NCBI RefSeq assembly: GCF_030817535.1
Contig: NZ_JAUSZL010000002.1
Span: forward strand, 5,704,001 to 5,768,000
Source of the DNA: Streptomyces sp. V3I8
Lineage (GTDB): Bacteria > Actinomycetota > Actinomycetes > Streptomycetales > Streptomycetaceae
Direction: 5' to 3'
Length of the DNA stretch: 64,000 bases
The stretch's first letter is position 1, and the number at the start of each line of letters is the position of its first letter. The notes beneath the pieces were generated by a model, which was not told where the DNA came from, did no database searches, and was given only the letters and a program-made list of their open reading frames with translations. Below, piece by piece: positions 42,930 through 51,655 of the stretch. The translations under genes and the position numbers were made by a program.

Positions 42930-45185
42930 GTGACCAACATTCCCGAGACCGGCCGGACCCCGCGGGTCCAGATCCGGCTCGTCGTCATCCAGATCCTCGT
43001 CCTGTCCCTCCTCGGCACCCTCGGCGCCCGCCTCTGGTACCTCCAGATCCGCAACGGCGACGAGTACGCCAAGGAGGCCTCCGGCAACCACGTCCAGCAG
43101 GTCGTCAGCCCCGCCGTGCGCGGCTCGATCCTGGACGCCCGCGGGGTGCCGATCGCCGACAACGAGACCCGGCTCGTGGTCTCCGCCTCCCGCACCGACC
43201 TGCTGAAGATGAAGGACGACGGCGACGCCGTCCTCACCAAGCTCGCGGACGTCCTCGGCATGAAGGCCTCGGACGTGCTCGACAAGGTCCGGCTCTGCGA
43301 CGCGAAGACCCCGCAGCCCTGCTGGAACGGCTCGCCCTACCAGCCGATCCCCATCACCGACGAGGCCACGCCCAAGCAGGCCCTGCAGATCCGCGAGCGC
43401 GCCGAGGACTTCCCCGGCATCTCCGCCGAACCGCAGGCCGTACGCCGCTACGCCGCCCCCGGCGGGGCCAACACCGCGCAGGTCCTCGGCTACCTCTCGC
43501 CCGTCACCGACGAGGAGATCACCAAGGCCGAGGACACCGACTCGCCGTACCTGCGCTCCGACCAGGTGGGCCGCTCGGGCCTGGAGCGCCAGTACGACAA
43601 GCAGCTGCGCGGCAAGGCCGGCGTCACCCGCTACGAGGTCGACAACCTCGGCCGCGTCATCGGCCAGGCCGAGAGCGACGAGGCCCAGCCCGGCGCGAAC
43701 GTCGTCACCAGCATCGACTCCCGCGTCCAGCGCGTCGCCGAGTACGAGCTGAACGAGGCCATGAAGACGGCCCGCAAGGAGCTCGACAGGAACACCGGGG
43801 TGAACTACAAGGCCGACTCCGGCGCGGTGGTCGTCATGGAGAACAAGACCGGCCGCGTGGTGTCGATGGCGTCCAACCCCTCCTACGACCCGAACGCCTG
43901 GGTCGGCGGCATCTCCGGCAAGGACTACACGGAGCTCACCGGCAAGAAGTCCAACTACCCGCTGCTGAACCGCGCCATCCAGGGCCAGTCGGCCCCCGGC
44001 TCCATCTTCAAGGTCATCTCGACGGCCGCCGCCATAAAGGCGGGCTACTCCTTCAACGGCCCCTACCAGTGCGGAGCCTCGTACTCCATCGGCGGCCAGG
44101 TCTTCAAGAACTTCGAGTCCAAGGGGTACGGCCCGATCAGCCTCGGCCGCGCCCTGGAGGTCTCCTGCGACACCGTCTTCTACAGCCTCTCCCACGAGGA
44201 GTGGAAGAAGGACGGCGGCATCAAGCCCAAGAAGAACGCCAAGGACTGGTTCTACCGGACGGCCCACCAGTTCGGCCTCGGCAAGGAGACCGGCATCGAC
44301 CTGCCGAACGAGGTCACCGGCCGCGTCCCCGACCGCCAGTGGAAGACGGACTACTGGAAGGCCAACAAGGACGCCTGGTGCAAGTACGGCAAGAAGGGCG
44401 GCTCGTACGCCCAGCAGATCGCGTACGAGAACTGCCTCGAGGGCAACAGGATGCGCGCCGGTGACTCCGTCAACTACTCGATCGGCCAGGGCGACACCCT
44501 CGTCACACCGATCCAGATGGCGACGATCTACGGGGCCATCGCCAACGGCGGCACGCTCTACGACCCGACCGTCGGCAAGGCGATCGTCAGCCCGGACGGC
44601 AAGAGCGTCCAGGAGATCGAGCCGACGTCGCACGGCAAGCTGCCGATGACGAAGAAGACCCGCGACGAGATAGACGGTGCCCTCGCGGGAGTCGCGACCC
44701 GGGGATCGGCCGCCTGGAGGTTCGGCGGCTGGCCGCAGGACGAGATCCCGATGCACGCCAAGACGGGCACGGCCGAGGTCTACGGCAAGCAGACGACCTC
44801 GTGGTTCGCCACGTACACCAAGGACTACACGGTCGTCATGACCATCTCCCAGGGCGGTACGGGCTCCGGCGCCTCGGGCCCCGCCGTGCGCAAGATCTAC
44901 AACGCGCTGTACGGAGTCTCCGAGGACGGCAGGATCGACAAGAAGAAGGCCCTCCTCTACACGCCGCAGAAGAACCTGCCGAAGATCGAGAAGGACGGGT
45001 CGATCGACGCCCCGAAGGCCGAGGTCTACCCGCCCAAGGCCGAGGAGCAGGCCACCGAGGAGCAGCAGCAGGCGGCGTACGACACCCCGGCCGCCACCAC
45101 GGCGAACACCGCCACCGGCACCAGCCGGGACACCCGCAGGCGCTCCGCGCGCCGCCCGAAGAAGCGGCGGAGGTCGCTCGCATGA
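42930..45185 (+). CDS. pbp2: Class B penicillin-binding protein 2 (transpeptidase)
   Basis: 751 residues. One N-terminal helix (LVVIQILVLSLLGTLGARLWYL), the dimerisation domain, then the transpeptidase with Ser358 in SIFK, the second motif SCD at 412 and KTG at 611 (HAKTGTAEV). A Glu/Ala/Lys-rich tail of about 60 residues ends in basic RRSARRPKKRRR. Crosslinks spore-wall peptidoglycan with the SEDS partner encoded next. GTG start behind GGGGGAG; the stop overlaps the sfr start as ATGA. Confidence 0.96.
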   Translation: MTNIPETGRTPRVQIRLVVIQILVLSLLGTLGARLWYLQIRNGDEYAKEASGNHVQQVVSPAVRGSILDARGVPIADNETRLVVSASRTDLLKMKDDGDAVLTKLADVLGMKASDVLDKVRLCDAKTPQPCWNGSPYQPIPITDEATPKQALQIRERAEDFPGISAEPQAVRRYAAPGGANTAQVLGYLSPVTDEEITKAEDTDSPYLRSDQVGRSGLERQYDKQLRGKAGVTRYEVDNLGRVIGQAESDEAQPGANVVTSIDSRVQRVAEYELNEAMKTARKELDRNTGVNYKADSGAVVVMENKTGRVVSMASNPSYDPNAWVGGISGKDYTELTGKKSNYPLLNRAIQGQSAPGSIFKVISTAAAIKAGYSFNGPYQCGASYSIGGQVFKNFESKGYGPISLGRALEVSCDTVFYSLSHEEWKKDGGIKPKKNAKDWFYRTAHQFGLGKETGIDLPNEVTGRVPDRQWKTDYWKANKDAWCKYGKKGGSYAQQIAYENCLEGNRMRAGDSVNYSIGQGDTLVTPIQMATIYGAIANGGTLYDPTVGKAIVSPDGKSVQEIEPTSHGKLPMTKKTRDEIDGALAGVATRGSAAWRFGGWPQDEIPMHAKTGTAEVYGKQTTSWFATYTKDYTVVMTISQGGTGSGASGPAVRKIYNALYGVSEDGRIDKKKALLYTPQKNLPKIEKDGSIDAPKAEVYPPKAEEQATEEQQQAAYDTPAATTANTATGTSRDTRRRSARRPKKRRRSLA

Positions 45186-46381
45186 CCGGCGCGAACGGCT
45201 TCTCCGTCTCCGGATACGGACCCGAACGCGGCAGCTGGACACGGGTGTTCGCCCGCGACTCGCTGGCCCGCAGGCTCGACTGGCCGATACTGTTCTCGGC
45301 CCTCGCGCTCTCCTTCATCGGCGCGGCCCTCGTCTACTCGGCGACCCGCAACCGCACCGAGCTCAACCAGGGCGACCCGTACTACTTCCTGTTCCGGCAC
45401 CTGCTCAACACGGGCATCGGCTTCGCCCTGATGATCGGCACGGTCTGGCTCGGCCACCGCACCCTGCGCACGGCCGTACCGATCCTGTACGGGCTCTCCG
45501 TCTTCCTGGTCCTGCTGGTGCTGACCCCGCTCGGCGCGACCGTCAACGGGGCGCACGCGTGGATCATCGTCGGCGGCGGCTTCTCGCTGCAGCCCTCCGA
45601 GTTCGTGAAGATCACGATCATCCTGGGCATGGCGATGCTGCTCGCGGCCCGGGTCGACGCGGGCGACAAGGAGATCCCCGACCACCGCACGGTCATGCAG
45701 GCGCTGGGCCTCGCCGTCGTACCGATACTGGTCGTCCTGCTCATGCCCGACCTCGGCTCGGTCATGGTCATGGTCATCATCGTGCTCGGTGTGCTGCTCG
45801 CCTCCGGCGCCTCCAACCGCTGGATCTTCGGCCTGATCGGGGCCGGCGCGCTCGGCGCGATCGCGGTCTGGCAGCTCAAGATCCTCGACGAGTACCAGAT
45901 CAACCGCTTCGCCGCCTTCGCCAACCCCGAACTGGACCCGGCCGGCGTCGGCTACAACACCAATCAGGCACGGATCGCGATCGGCTCCGGCGGCCTGTTC
46001 GGCACCGGCCTCGGCAAGGGCTCGCAGACCACCGGACAGTTCGTGCCCGAGCAGCAGACCGACTTCGTCTTCACGGTCGCGGGCGAGGAGCTCGGCTTCG
46101 TCGGCGCCGGGCTCATCCTGCTCCTGCTCGGCGTCGTCCTGTGGCGCGCCTGCCGGATCGCCCGCGAGACGACCGAGCTGTACGGCACGATCGTCGCCGC
46201 CGGGATCATCGCCTGGTTCGCCTTCCAGTCCTTCGAGAACGTCGGCATGACCCTCGGCATCATGCCGGTCGCCGGACTGCCACTGCCCTTCGTCTCGTAC
46301 GGGGGGTCGTCGATGTTCGCGGTGTGGGTGGCCGTGGGACTGCTGCAGTCGATCAGGGTGCAGCGACCCATGTCGGCGTAG
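45182..46381 (+). CDS. sfr: SEDS-family glycosyltransferase RodA/Sfr
   Basis: 399 residues, ten membrane helices after a polar N terminus. SEDS hallmarks: SLQPSEFVKITIIL, the catalytic-site Asp region in LMPDLGSVMV, and the C-terminal GLPLPFVSYGGSSM. Polymerises lipid II together with PBP2. ATG overlaps the pbp2 stop by four bases. Confidence 0.95.
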   Translation: MTGANGFSVSGYGPERGSWTRVFARDSLARRLDWPILFSALALSFIGAALVYSATRNRTELNQGDPYYFLFRHLLNTGIGFALMIGTVWLGHRTLRTAVPILYGLSVFLVLLVLTPLGATVNGAHAWIIVGGGFSLQPSEFVKITIILGMAMLLAARVDAGDKEIPDHRTVMQALGLAVVPILVVLLMPDLGSVMVMVIIVLGVLLASGASNRWIFGLIGAGALGAIAVWQLKILDEYQINRFAAFANPELDPAGVGYNTNQARIAIGSGGLFGTGLGKGSQTTGQFVPEQQTDFVFTVAGEELGFVGAGLILLLLGVVLWRACRIARETTELYGTIVAAGIIAWFAFQSFENVGMTLGIMPVAGLPLPFVSYGGSSMFAVWVAVGLLQSIRVQRPMSA

Positions 46382-46404
46382 CCGTTCCACCGGGTCCGGC
46401 GTTG

Positions 46405-46430
46405 CCCGGAGGGGGCGGTTGTCCTCCGGG
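46405..46430 (+). terminator. Hairpin after sfr
   Basis: CCCGGAGG (46405-46412) with CCTCCGGG (46423-46430). A moderate 8-bp stem ending the mre cluster. Confidence 0.6.
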
Positions 46431-46477
46431 TGCCGCGGCCCTTACGGGGGGCGGGGTGCTGCATCTAAATTCAGGGC

Positions 46478-47992
46478 ATGGCGGACATCAAGCGTGAGAT
46501 CGAGCGTAAGTACGAAGCCGATGAGAATGCCGGACTGTCGGACCTGCCGGATCTGACCCGGGTGCCGGGCGTCGCGGCCGTCATCGACAAGGGCGTCGCC
46601 GAACTGGACGCGGTCTACTACGACACGGCCGACCAGCGCCTGGCCGCCGCGTCCCTCACCCTGCGCCGCCGCACCGGCGGCGGCGACGCCGGCTGGCACC
46701 TGAAACTTCCCGTCTCCGACGGCGTACGGGACGAGATCCGCGCCCCGCTGTCCGACACCGTGCCCCGCACCCTCATCGGCCTGGTCCGCTCCCGGGTGCG
46801 CGATGCCGAACTCGTCCCCGTCGTACGGCTGCTGTCCGCCCGGGACGTCCGCCACCTCGTCGACGCGTCCGGGGGACTGCTCGCCGAGGTCAGCGTCGAC
46901 CGCGTACGGGCCGAACGGCTCAGCGGCGGCGACGGCACCGCGCGGTGGACCGAGATCGAGGTCGAGCTGGCGGACGAGGGCGACCCCGCCTTCCTCGACA
47001 AGGTCGAGAAGAAACTGCGCAAGGCCGGGGTCTCCCGGTCCGCATCGGCGTCCAAGCTGGCCAGGGCGCTGAGCGAGACCGGCCGCAAACCCCGCAAGGA
47101 AGCCGTCGTGGCGGCACCGCCGGTCACCGCCGGCGACCACGTCCTCGCGTACGTCCGCGCCCAGCGCGACGCGATCGTCGAGCTCGACCCCGCCGTCCGC
47201 CGCGACGTCCACGACGCCGTGCACGGCATGCGCGTCGCCACCCGCCGGCTGCGCAGCACGTTCCGCTCGTACGACAACGTCCTGGACCGGACCGTCACCG
47301 ACCCGATCCGCGACGAACTGAAGTGGCTGGCCGGGGAACTGGGCATCGACCGCGACCAGGAGGTCCTCACCGAACGGCTCACGGCGGCCCTCGGCGACCT
47401 GCCGCGCCCCCTGCTCGCCGGACCCGTCCGCGGCCGGCTGCGCACCTGGGCGCACGCCCGCCGGACCGGCTCCCGGCGCCGGCTGGTCGCGGTCCTCGAC
47501 GGCGGGCGCTACCTGGACCTCCTCGTCTCCGTCGACGCGCTGCTCGCCACCCCGCCCCTGCGCAGGGCCGCCGCGGACACCACGGAGCGGACGGTCGCGA
47601 AGGCGGTGCGCAAGGACTTCGGCACACTGTCCGGGCTGGTCGGACAGGCCGTCGACCTGCCGCCCGGGGAGGGCCGCGACCTCGCGATCCACGAGGCTCG
47701 CAAGAAGACCAAGCGCACCCGTTACGCGGCCGAGCTCGCCGCTCCCGTCCTGGGCGGGCCCGCGAAGGACCTGGCGGCCGGCATGAAGTCCCTGCAGGGG
47801 CTGCTCGGCGAGCACCAGGACAGCGTGATGGCCAGGCAGGCCCTGTGCGGCCTGGCGGCCCAGGCGCACGCGGCGGGGGAGAGCGGCTTCACGTACGGGG
47901 TCCTGTACGGACGCGAGGAGCACAACGCGGCCTCCGTGGAGGCCGGGCTGCCGGCGGCATGGGAGACGATCCGGAGCGGCAGCGCCTTCTAG
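46478..47992 (+). CDS. CYTH and CHAD domain protein
   Basis: 504 residues. The N-terminal CYTH (triphosphate tunnel) domain has the EIERKYE signature and alternating charged beta strands such as LTLRRRTGG and WTEIEVEL. Then CHAD, alpha-helical and His/Arg-rich, with HGMRVATRRLRSTF and HEARKKTKRTRYAAEL. The fusion is tied to inorganic polyphosphate or triphosphate binding and hydrolysis. TAAATT at 46466-46471 ends six bases before ATG with no ribosome site, so the transcript should start on the ATG. Confidence 0.93.
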   Translation: MADIKREIERKYEADENAGLSDLPDLTRVPGVAAVIDKGVAELDAVYYDTADQRLAAASLTLRRRTGGGDAGWHLKLPVSDGVRDEIRAPLSDTVPRTLIGLVRSRVRDAELVPVVRLLSARDVRHLVDASGGLLAEVSVDRVRAERLSGGDGTARWTEIEVELADEGDPAFLDKVEKKLRKAGVSRSASASKLARALSETGRKPRKEAVVAAPPVTAGDHVLAYVRAQRDAIVELDPAVRRDVHDAVHGMRVATRRLRSTFRSYDNVLDRTVTDPIRDELKWLAGELGIDRDQEVLTERLTAALGDLPRPLLAGPVRGRLRTWAHARRTGSRRRLVAVLDGGRYLDLLVSVDALLATPPLRRAAADTTERTVAKAVRKDFGTLSGLVGQAVDLPPGEGRDLAIHEARKKTKRTRYAAELAAPVLGGPAKDLAAGMKSLQGLLGEHQDSVMARQALCGLAAQAHAAGESGFTYGVLYGREEHNAASVEAGLPAAWETIRSGSAF

Positions 47993-48030
47993 GGGCACGG
48001 GGAACCGCGCGGCCGAACGCCGCGCGGCCG
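47985..48030. repeat. Intergenic GC element overlapping a stop codon
   Basis: TAGGGGCACGGGGAACCGCG includes the CYTH-CHAD stop codon, with one base differing from the core. GCGCGGCCG and CGCGCGGCCG following it could form a hairpin. Confidence 0.6.
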
Positions 48031-48195
48031 GCCACGACGGACCCGCGGACGCACGACACCCCGGTGCGGATCCTCCGGCCTCCGGCCTCCGGCGGAGCGC
48101 CGGGGCGGGCGGGAACTGCGAACGGCGGACGGGGCGCACCCGCGGGCACGTTAGGCTTGACAGTCATCCCTTGTCAGCTCACGAAGGTTCGCGAG

Positions 48196-50154
48196 ATGCC
48201 TGCCGAATCCGCTGTGTCGGTCTTCCCACAGCTCGAAGCTCTGCTCCCGCATGTGCAGAAGCCGATCCAGTACGTCGGCGGAGAGCTCAACTCCACGGTC
48301 AAGCCCTGGGAGGACTGCGACGTCCGCTGGGCGCTGATGTACCCGGACGCGTACGAGGTCGGGCTGCCCAACCAGGGCGTCATGATCCTCTACGAGGTCC
48401 TCAACGAGCGCGAGGGCGTGCTCGCCGAGCGCACCTACAGCGTCTGGCCGGACCTCGAGGCCCTGATGCGCGAGCACGGCGTCCCGCAGTTCACGGTGGA
48501 CGCCCACCGCCCGGTGAAGGCCTTCGACGTGTTCGGCCTGTCCTTCTCCACGGAGCTGGGCTACACGAACATGCTGACGGCGCTCGACCTGGCCGGCATC
48601 CCGCTGGAGTCGAAGGACCGCGGCCTCGACGACCCGATCGTCCTGGCCGGCGGACACGCCGCCTTCAACCCCGAGCCGATCGCCGACTTCATCGACGCGG
48701 CGATCATCGGCGACGGCGAGCAGGCCGTGCTCGACATGACGGACATCATCCGCGCCTGGAAGGCCGAGGGCCGGCCGGGCGGCCGCGAGGAGGTCCTCCT
48801 GCGCCTCGCGAAGACGGGCGCGGTCTACATCCCGGCGTTCTACGACGTCGAGTACCTCGCGGACGGCCGTATCGCCCGCGTCGTACCCAACAGGTCGGGT
48901 GTCCCGTGGCGCGTGTCCAAGCACACGGTCATGGACCTGGACGAGTGGCCCTACCCGAAGCAGCCCCTCGTGCCGCTCGCGGAGACGGTCCACGAGCGCA
49001 TGTCGGTGGAGATCTTCCGCGGCTGCACCCGCGGCTGCCGCTTCTGCCAGGCGGGCATGATCACCCGCCCGGTCCGTGAGCGCTCCATCACCGGCATCGG
49101 CGACATGGTCGACAAGGGCCTGAAGGCCACCGGCTTCGAGGAGGTCGGCCTGCTCTCCCTCTCCTCGGCGGACCACTCGGAGATCGCCGACATCGCCAAG
49201 GGCCTCGCGGACCGCTACGAGGAGGACAAGGTCGGCCTGTCGCTGCCCTCCACCCGGGTCGACGCGTTCAACGTGGACCTGGCGAACGAGCTGACCCGCA
49301 ACGGCCGCCGCTCCGGACTGACCTTCGCCCCCGAGGGCGGCTCCGAGCGCATGCGCAAGGTCATCAACAAGATGGTCTCGGAGGAGGACCTGATCCGGAC
49401 CGTCTCGACGGCGTACGGCAACGGCTGGCGCCAGGTGAAGCTGTACTTCATGTGCGGCCTGCCCACCGAGACGGACGAGGACGTCCTGCAGATCGCGGAC
49501 ATGGCGATGAACGTGATCGCCGAGGGCCGCAAGGTCTCCGGCCAGAACGACATCCGCTGCACGGTGTCCATCGGGGGCTTCGTCCCCAAGCCCCACACCC
49601 CCTTCCAGTGGGCGCCGCAGCTCTCCGCCGAGGAGACGGACGCCCGCCTGACGAAGCTCCGCGACAAGATCCGCGGCGACAAGAAGTACGGCCGCTCCAT
49701 CGGCTTCCGCTACCACGACGGCAAGCCCGGCATCGTCGAGGGCCTGCTCTCCCGCGGCGACCGCCGCATCGGCTCCGTCATCCGCGCCGTCTACGAGGAC
49801 GGCGGCCGCTTCGACGGCTGGCGCGAGCACTTCTCGTACGACCGCTGGATGCGCTGCGCCGACAAGACGCTCCCCGCCTTCGGCGTGGACGTCGACTGGT
49901 ACACGACACGCGAGAAGACGTACGAGGAGGTCCTCCCCTGGGACCACCTGGACTCCGGCCTCGACAAGGACTGGCTCTGGGAGGACTGGCAGGACGCGCT
50001 CGACGAGACGGAGGTCGACGACTGCCGCTGGACGCCTTGTTTCGACTGCGGCGTGTGCCCGGCCATGCAGACCGAGATCCAGGTCGGTCCGACGGGTAAG
50101 AAGTTGCTGCCGCTGACGGTGAAGACGCCGGTGGCGGGCGGGCACGTCCACTGA
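48196..50154 (+). CDS. TIGR03960-family B12-binding radical SAM protein
   Basis: 652 residues. N-terminal cobalamin-binding-like Rossmann domain (DVRWALMYPDAYEVGLPNQG), then the radical SAM core with the [4Fe-4S] motif CTRGCRFC at about residues 277-284, and a C-terminal cysteine cluster CFDCGVCP. Family members occur beside the DUF2344 protein (here at 53163) and rne, as in this window. The reaction is unknown; RNA modification has been suggested by context. ATG behind AAGGTTCG; TAGGCT at 48152-48157 may be the -10. Confidence 0.93.
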   Translation: MPAESAVSVFPQLEALLPHVQKPIQYVGGELNSTVKPWEDCDVRWALMYPDAYEVGLPNQGVMILYEVLNEREGVLAERTYSVWPDLEALMREHGVPQFTVDAHRPVKAFDVFGLSFSTELGYTNMLTALDLAGIPLESKDRGLDDPIVLAGGHAAFNPEPIADFIDAAIIGDGEQAVLDMTDIIRAWKAEGRPGGREEVLLRLAKTGAVYIPAFYDVEYLADGRIARVVPNRSGVPWRVSKHTVMDLDEWPYPKQPLVPLAETVHERMSVEIFRGCTRGCRFCQAGMITRPVRERSITGIGDMVDKGLKATGFEEVGLLSLSSADHSEIADIAKGLADRYEEDKVGLSLPSTRVDAFNVDLANELTRNGRRSGLTFAPEGGSERMRKVINKMVSEEDLIRTVSTAYGNGWRQVKLYFMCGLPTETDEDVLQIADMAMNVIAEGRKVSGQNDIRCTVSIGGFVPKPHTPFQWAPQLSAEETDARLTKLRDKIRGDKKYGRSIGFRYHDGKPGIVEGLLSRGDRRIGSVIRAVYEDGGRFDGWREHFSYDRWMRCADKTLPAFGVDVDWYTTREKTYEEVLPWDHLDSGLDKDWLWEDWQDALDETEVDDCRWTPCFDCGVCPAMQTEIQVGPTGKKLLPLTVKTPVAGGHVH

Positions 50155-50190
50155 GGTGAGCGGGCGTCGTGATGCGGCGCGCGGGACCCG

Positions 50191-50234
50191 GCGGGACGGC
50201 AGCGAGAAAGCGGCGCTGCCGTCCCGCGGCTTTT
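50191..50234. terminator. Bidirectional terminator
   Basis: Perfect 13-bp stem (50191-50203 with 50215-50227), 11-base loop, then GGCTTTT on the plus strand. It ends both the radical SAM gene and the convergent HxlR gene. Confidence 0.9.
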
Positions 50235-50641
50235 CAGGGCCCGTCGGTCGTCCCGGCGGTCTCAGTGGTCTCGGCGGTCTCGGCCGTCTCGGCGGCCTCG
50301 TGGAACGTGACGACCGCCTCGCCGTTGGAGCGTGCCCAGACGGTCAGGGCGGCGATGGGTTCCCTGAGTGTGCCGCCGAGTTCGGTCAGGGCGTACTCCA
50401 CCCGTGGGGGCGCCTCCGCGAACACCCGCCGCTCGACGAGCCCGTGGGCCTGCAGCCGGCGCAGCGTCTGCGTCAGCACCTTGCGTGAGACCCCGCCGAT
50501 CAGTTCGACCAGTTCGCCGTGGCGCAGCGGACCGTCGCTCAGCGCGAACAGCGTGACCACGGCCCACTTGCTGGAAATGATCTCGATGGCCAGCCTGGCG
50601 GGGCAGTCGGCGAGGAAGACCGTCCCGGGGCGCAGGCTCAT
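50234..50641 (-). CDS. HxlR-family transcriptional regulator
   Basis: 135 residues. CPARLAIEIISSKWAVVTLFAL with the conserved early Cys, then winged-helix features LRHGELVELIGGVSRKVLTQTLRRLQ and VEYALTELG. HxlR regulators often respond to aldehydes or oxidants through the cysteine. The tail is a repeated AET/TET run from a GTCTCGGCG repeat. Divergent from an alpha/beta hydrolase gene, its probable target, with a palindromic site between. Confidence 0.93.
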   Translation of the reverse strand: MSLRPGTVFLADCPARLAIEIISSKWAVVTLFALSDGPLRHGELVELIGGVSRKVLTQTLRRLQAHGLVERRVFAEAPPRVEYALTELGGTLREPIAALTVWARSNGEAVVTFHEAAETAETAETTETAGTTDGP

Positions 50642-50650
50642 GGACCGAAG

Positions 50651-50666
50651 GGTACCTTTCGGTACC
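50651..50666. promoter_or_regulatory. GGTACC-TTTC-GGTACC operator candidate
   Basis: Two palindromic GGTACC half-sites four bases apart, starting 10 bases before the HxlR ATG. HxlR dimers typically bind such paired sites and control the divergent gene. Confidence 0.65.
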
Positions 50667-50808
50667 TGACGGCTCCCTAGTGTCGAAGACGTGCGGCGCC
50701 CAACCGGGACGCGCGTACGCACGCACGTATCGCACGTATCGCACGTGTCGCGTGCACGCGCGCAGCCGCACCTGTCAGCAGACCCCCTCGCACCTCTCGG
50801 GATGAGCC

Positions 50809-51543
50809 ATGCCCACGCAGCACACCTATGTCCTCGTCCACGGCGCCTGGCACGACGGCCGGGTCTGGAGCCGCGTCGCCGCGCTGCTCACCGCCGGCGG
50901 CCACCGTGTCCTCACCCCCTCCCTCACCGGCCACGGTGACAAGGCCCCTCTGCTCGGCCCCGGGGTCGGGCTCACCACCCACGTCGACGACGTCGTCGGC
51001 CTCGTCCTCGACCAGGATCTGAGCGACGTCGTGCTCGTCGGGCACAGCTACGCGGGGATGGTCGTCTCCGGTGTGGCGAACCGGATCCCGGACCGCGTCT
51101 CGCGCCTGGTGTATCTCGACGCGATGGTGCCGGTGCACGGTGAGAACGCCATCGACGTCATGCCCGTCACACAGGTCATGATCGACGCCGTCGCGGCCAC
51201 CCCCGAGCCCTGGCGCATTCCGCCGCTGCCGGAACTCCCCGCGCCGTTCGGCCTGTTCGGTGTCACCGACCCCGACGACATCGCCTGGCTCAAGGCCATG
51301 CTCACGGACGAGTCGGTGCTCTGCTTCCAGCAGCCGGTCGAACTGGACGACCCCGCGCAGGCCCTGATCCCGAGGACGCACATCCTGTGCGTCGGCGACG
51401 AGCCGGCGGGCGTCACCCGGCGGCCCGTCCCGCGGACCCAGCCCAACGGCGAACCGTCTCGCGTCCACGAGCTGCGGAGCGGCCACGACTGCATGATCAC
51501 CAACCCCGGGGAACTCGCCGACCTCCTGCTCCGGAACGACTGA
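50809..51543 (+). CDS. Alpha/beta hydrolase (esterase-like)
   Basis: 244 residues, cytosolic. Oxyanion segment VLVHGAWHDGRVW, nucleophile Ser80 in GHSYAG, and catalytic His226 in SGHDCMITNP. Resembles the plant-type methyl esterase/hydroxynitrile lyase group common in actinomycetes. Divergent from hxlR; substrate unknown. The start ATG has no strong ribosome site; GGGATGAGCC upstream is weak. Confidence 0.88.
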   Translation: MPTQHTYVLVHGAWHDGRVWSRVAALLTAGGHRVLTPSLTGHGDKAPLLGPGVGLTTHVDDVVGLVLDQDLSDVVLVGHSYAGMVVSGVANRIPDRVSRLVYLDAMVPVHGENAIDVMPVTQVMIDAVAATPEPWRIPPLPELPAPFGLFGVTDPDDIAWLKAMLTDESVLCFQQPVELDDPAQALIPRTHILCVGDEPAGVTRRPVPRTQPNGEPSRVHELRSGHDCMITNPGELADLLLRND

Positions 51544-51655
51544 TCCGCGCACCCAACCCTGTCGGGGCCGACGGCGGTCCGTTCGAGGACGGTTCGAGGA
51601 GGAGCGCGGAGGAATGCTCCGATTCTGCATCCGTACAGGCCGCTGACGCGTCCTG

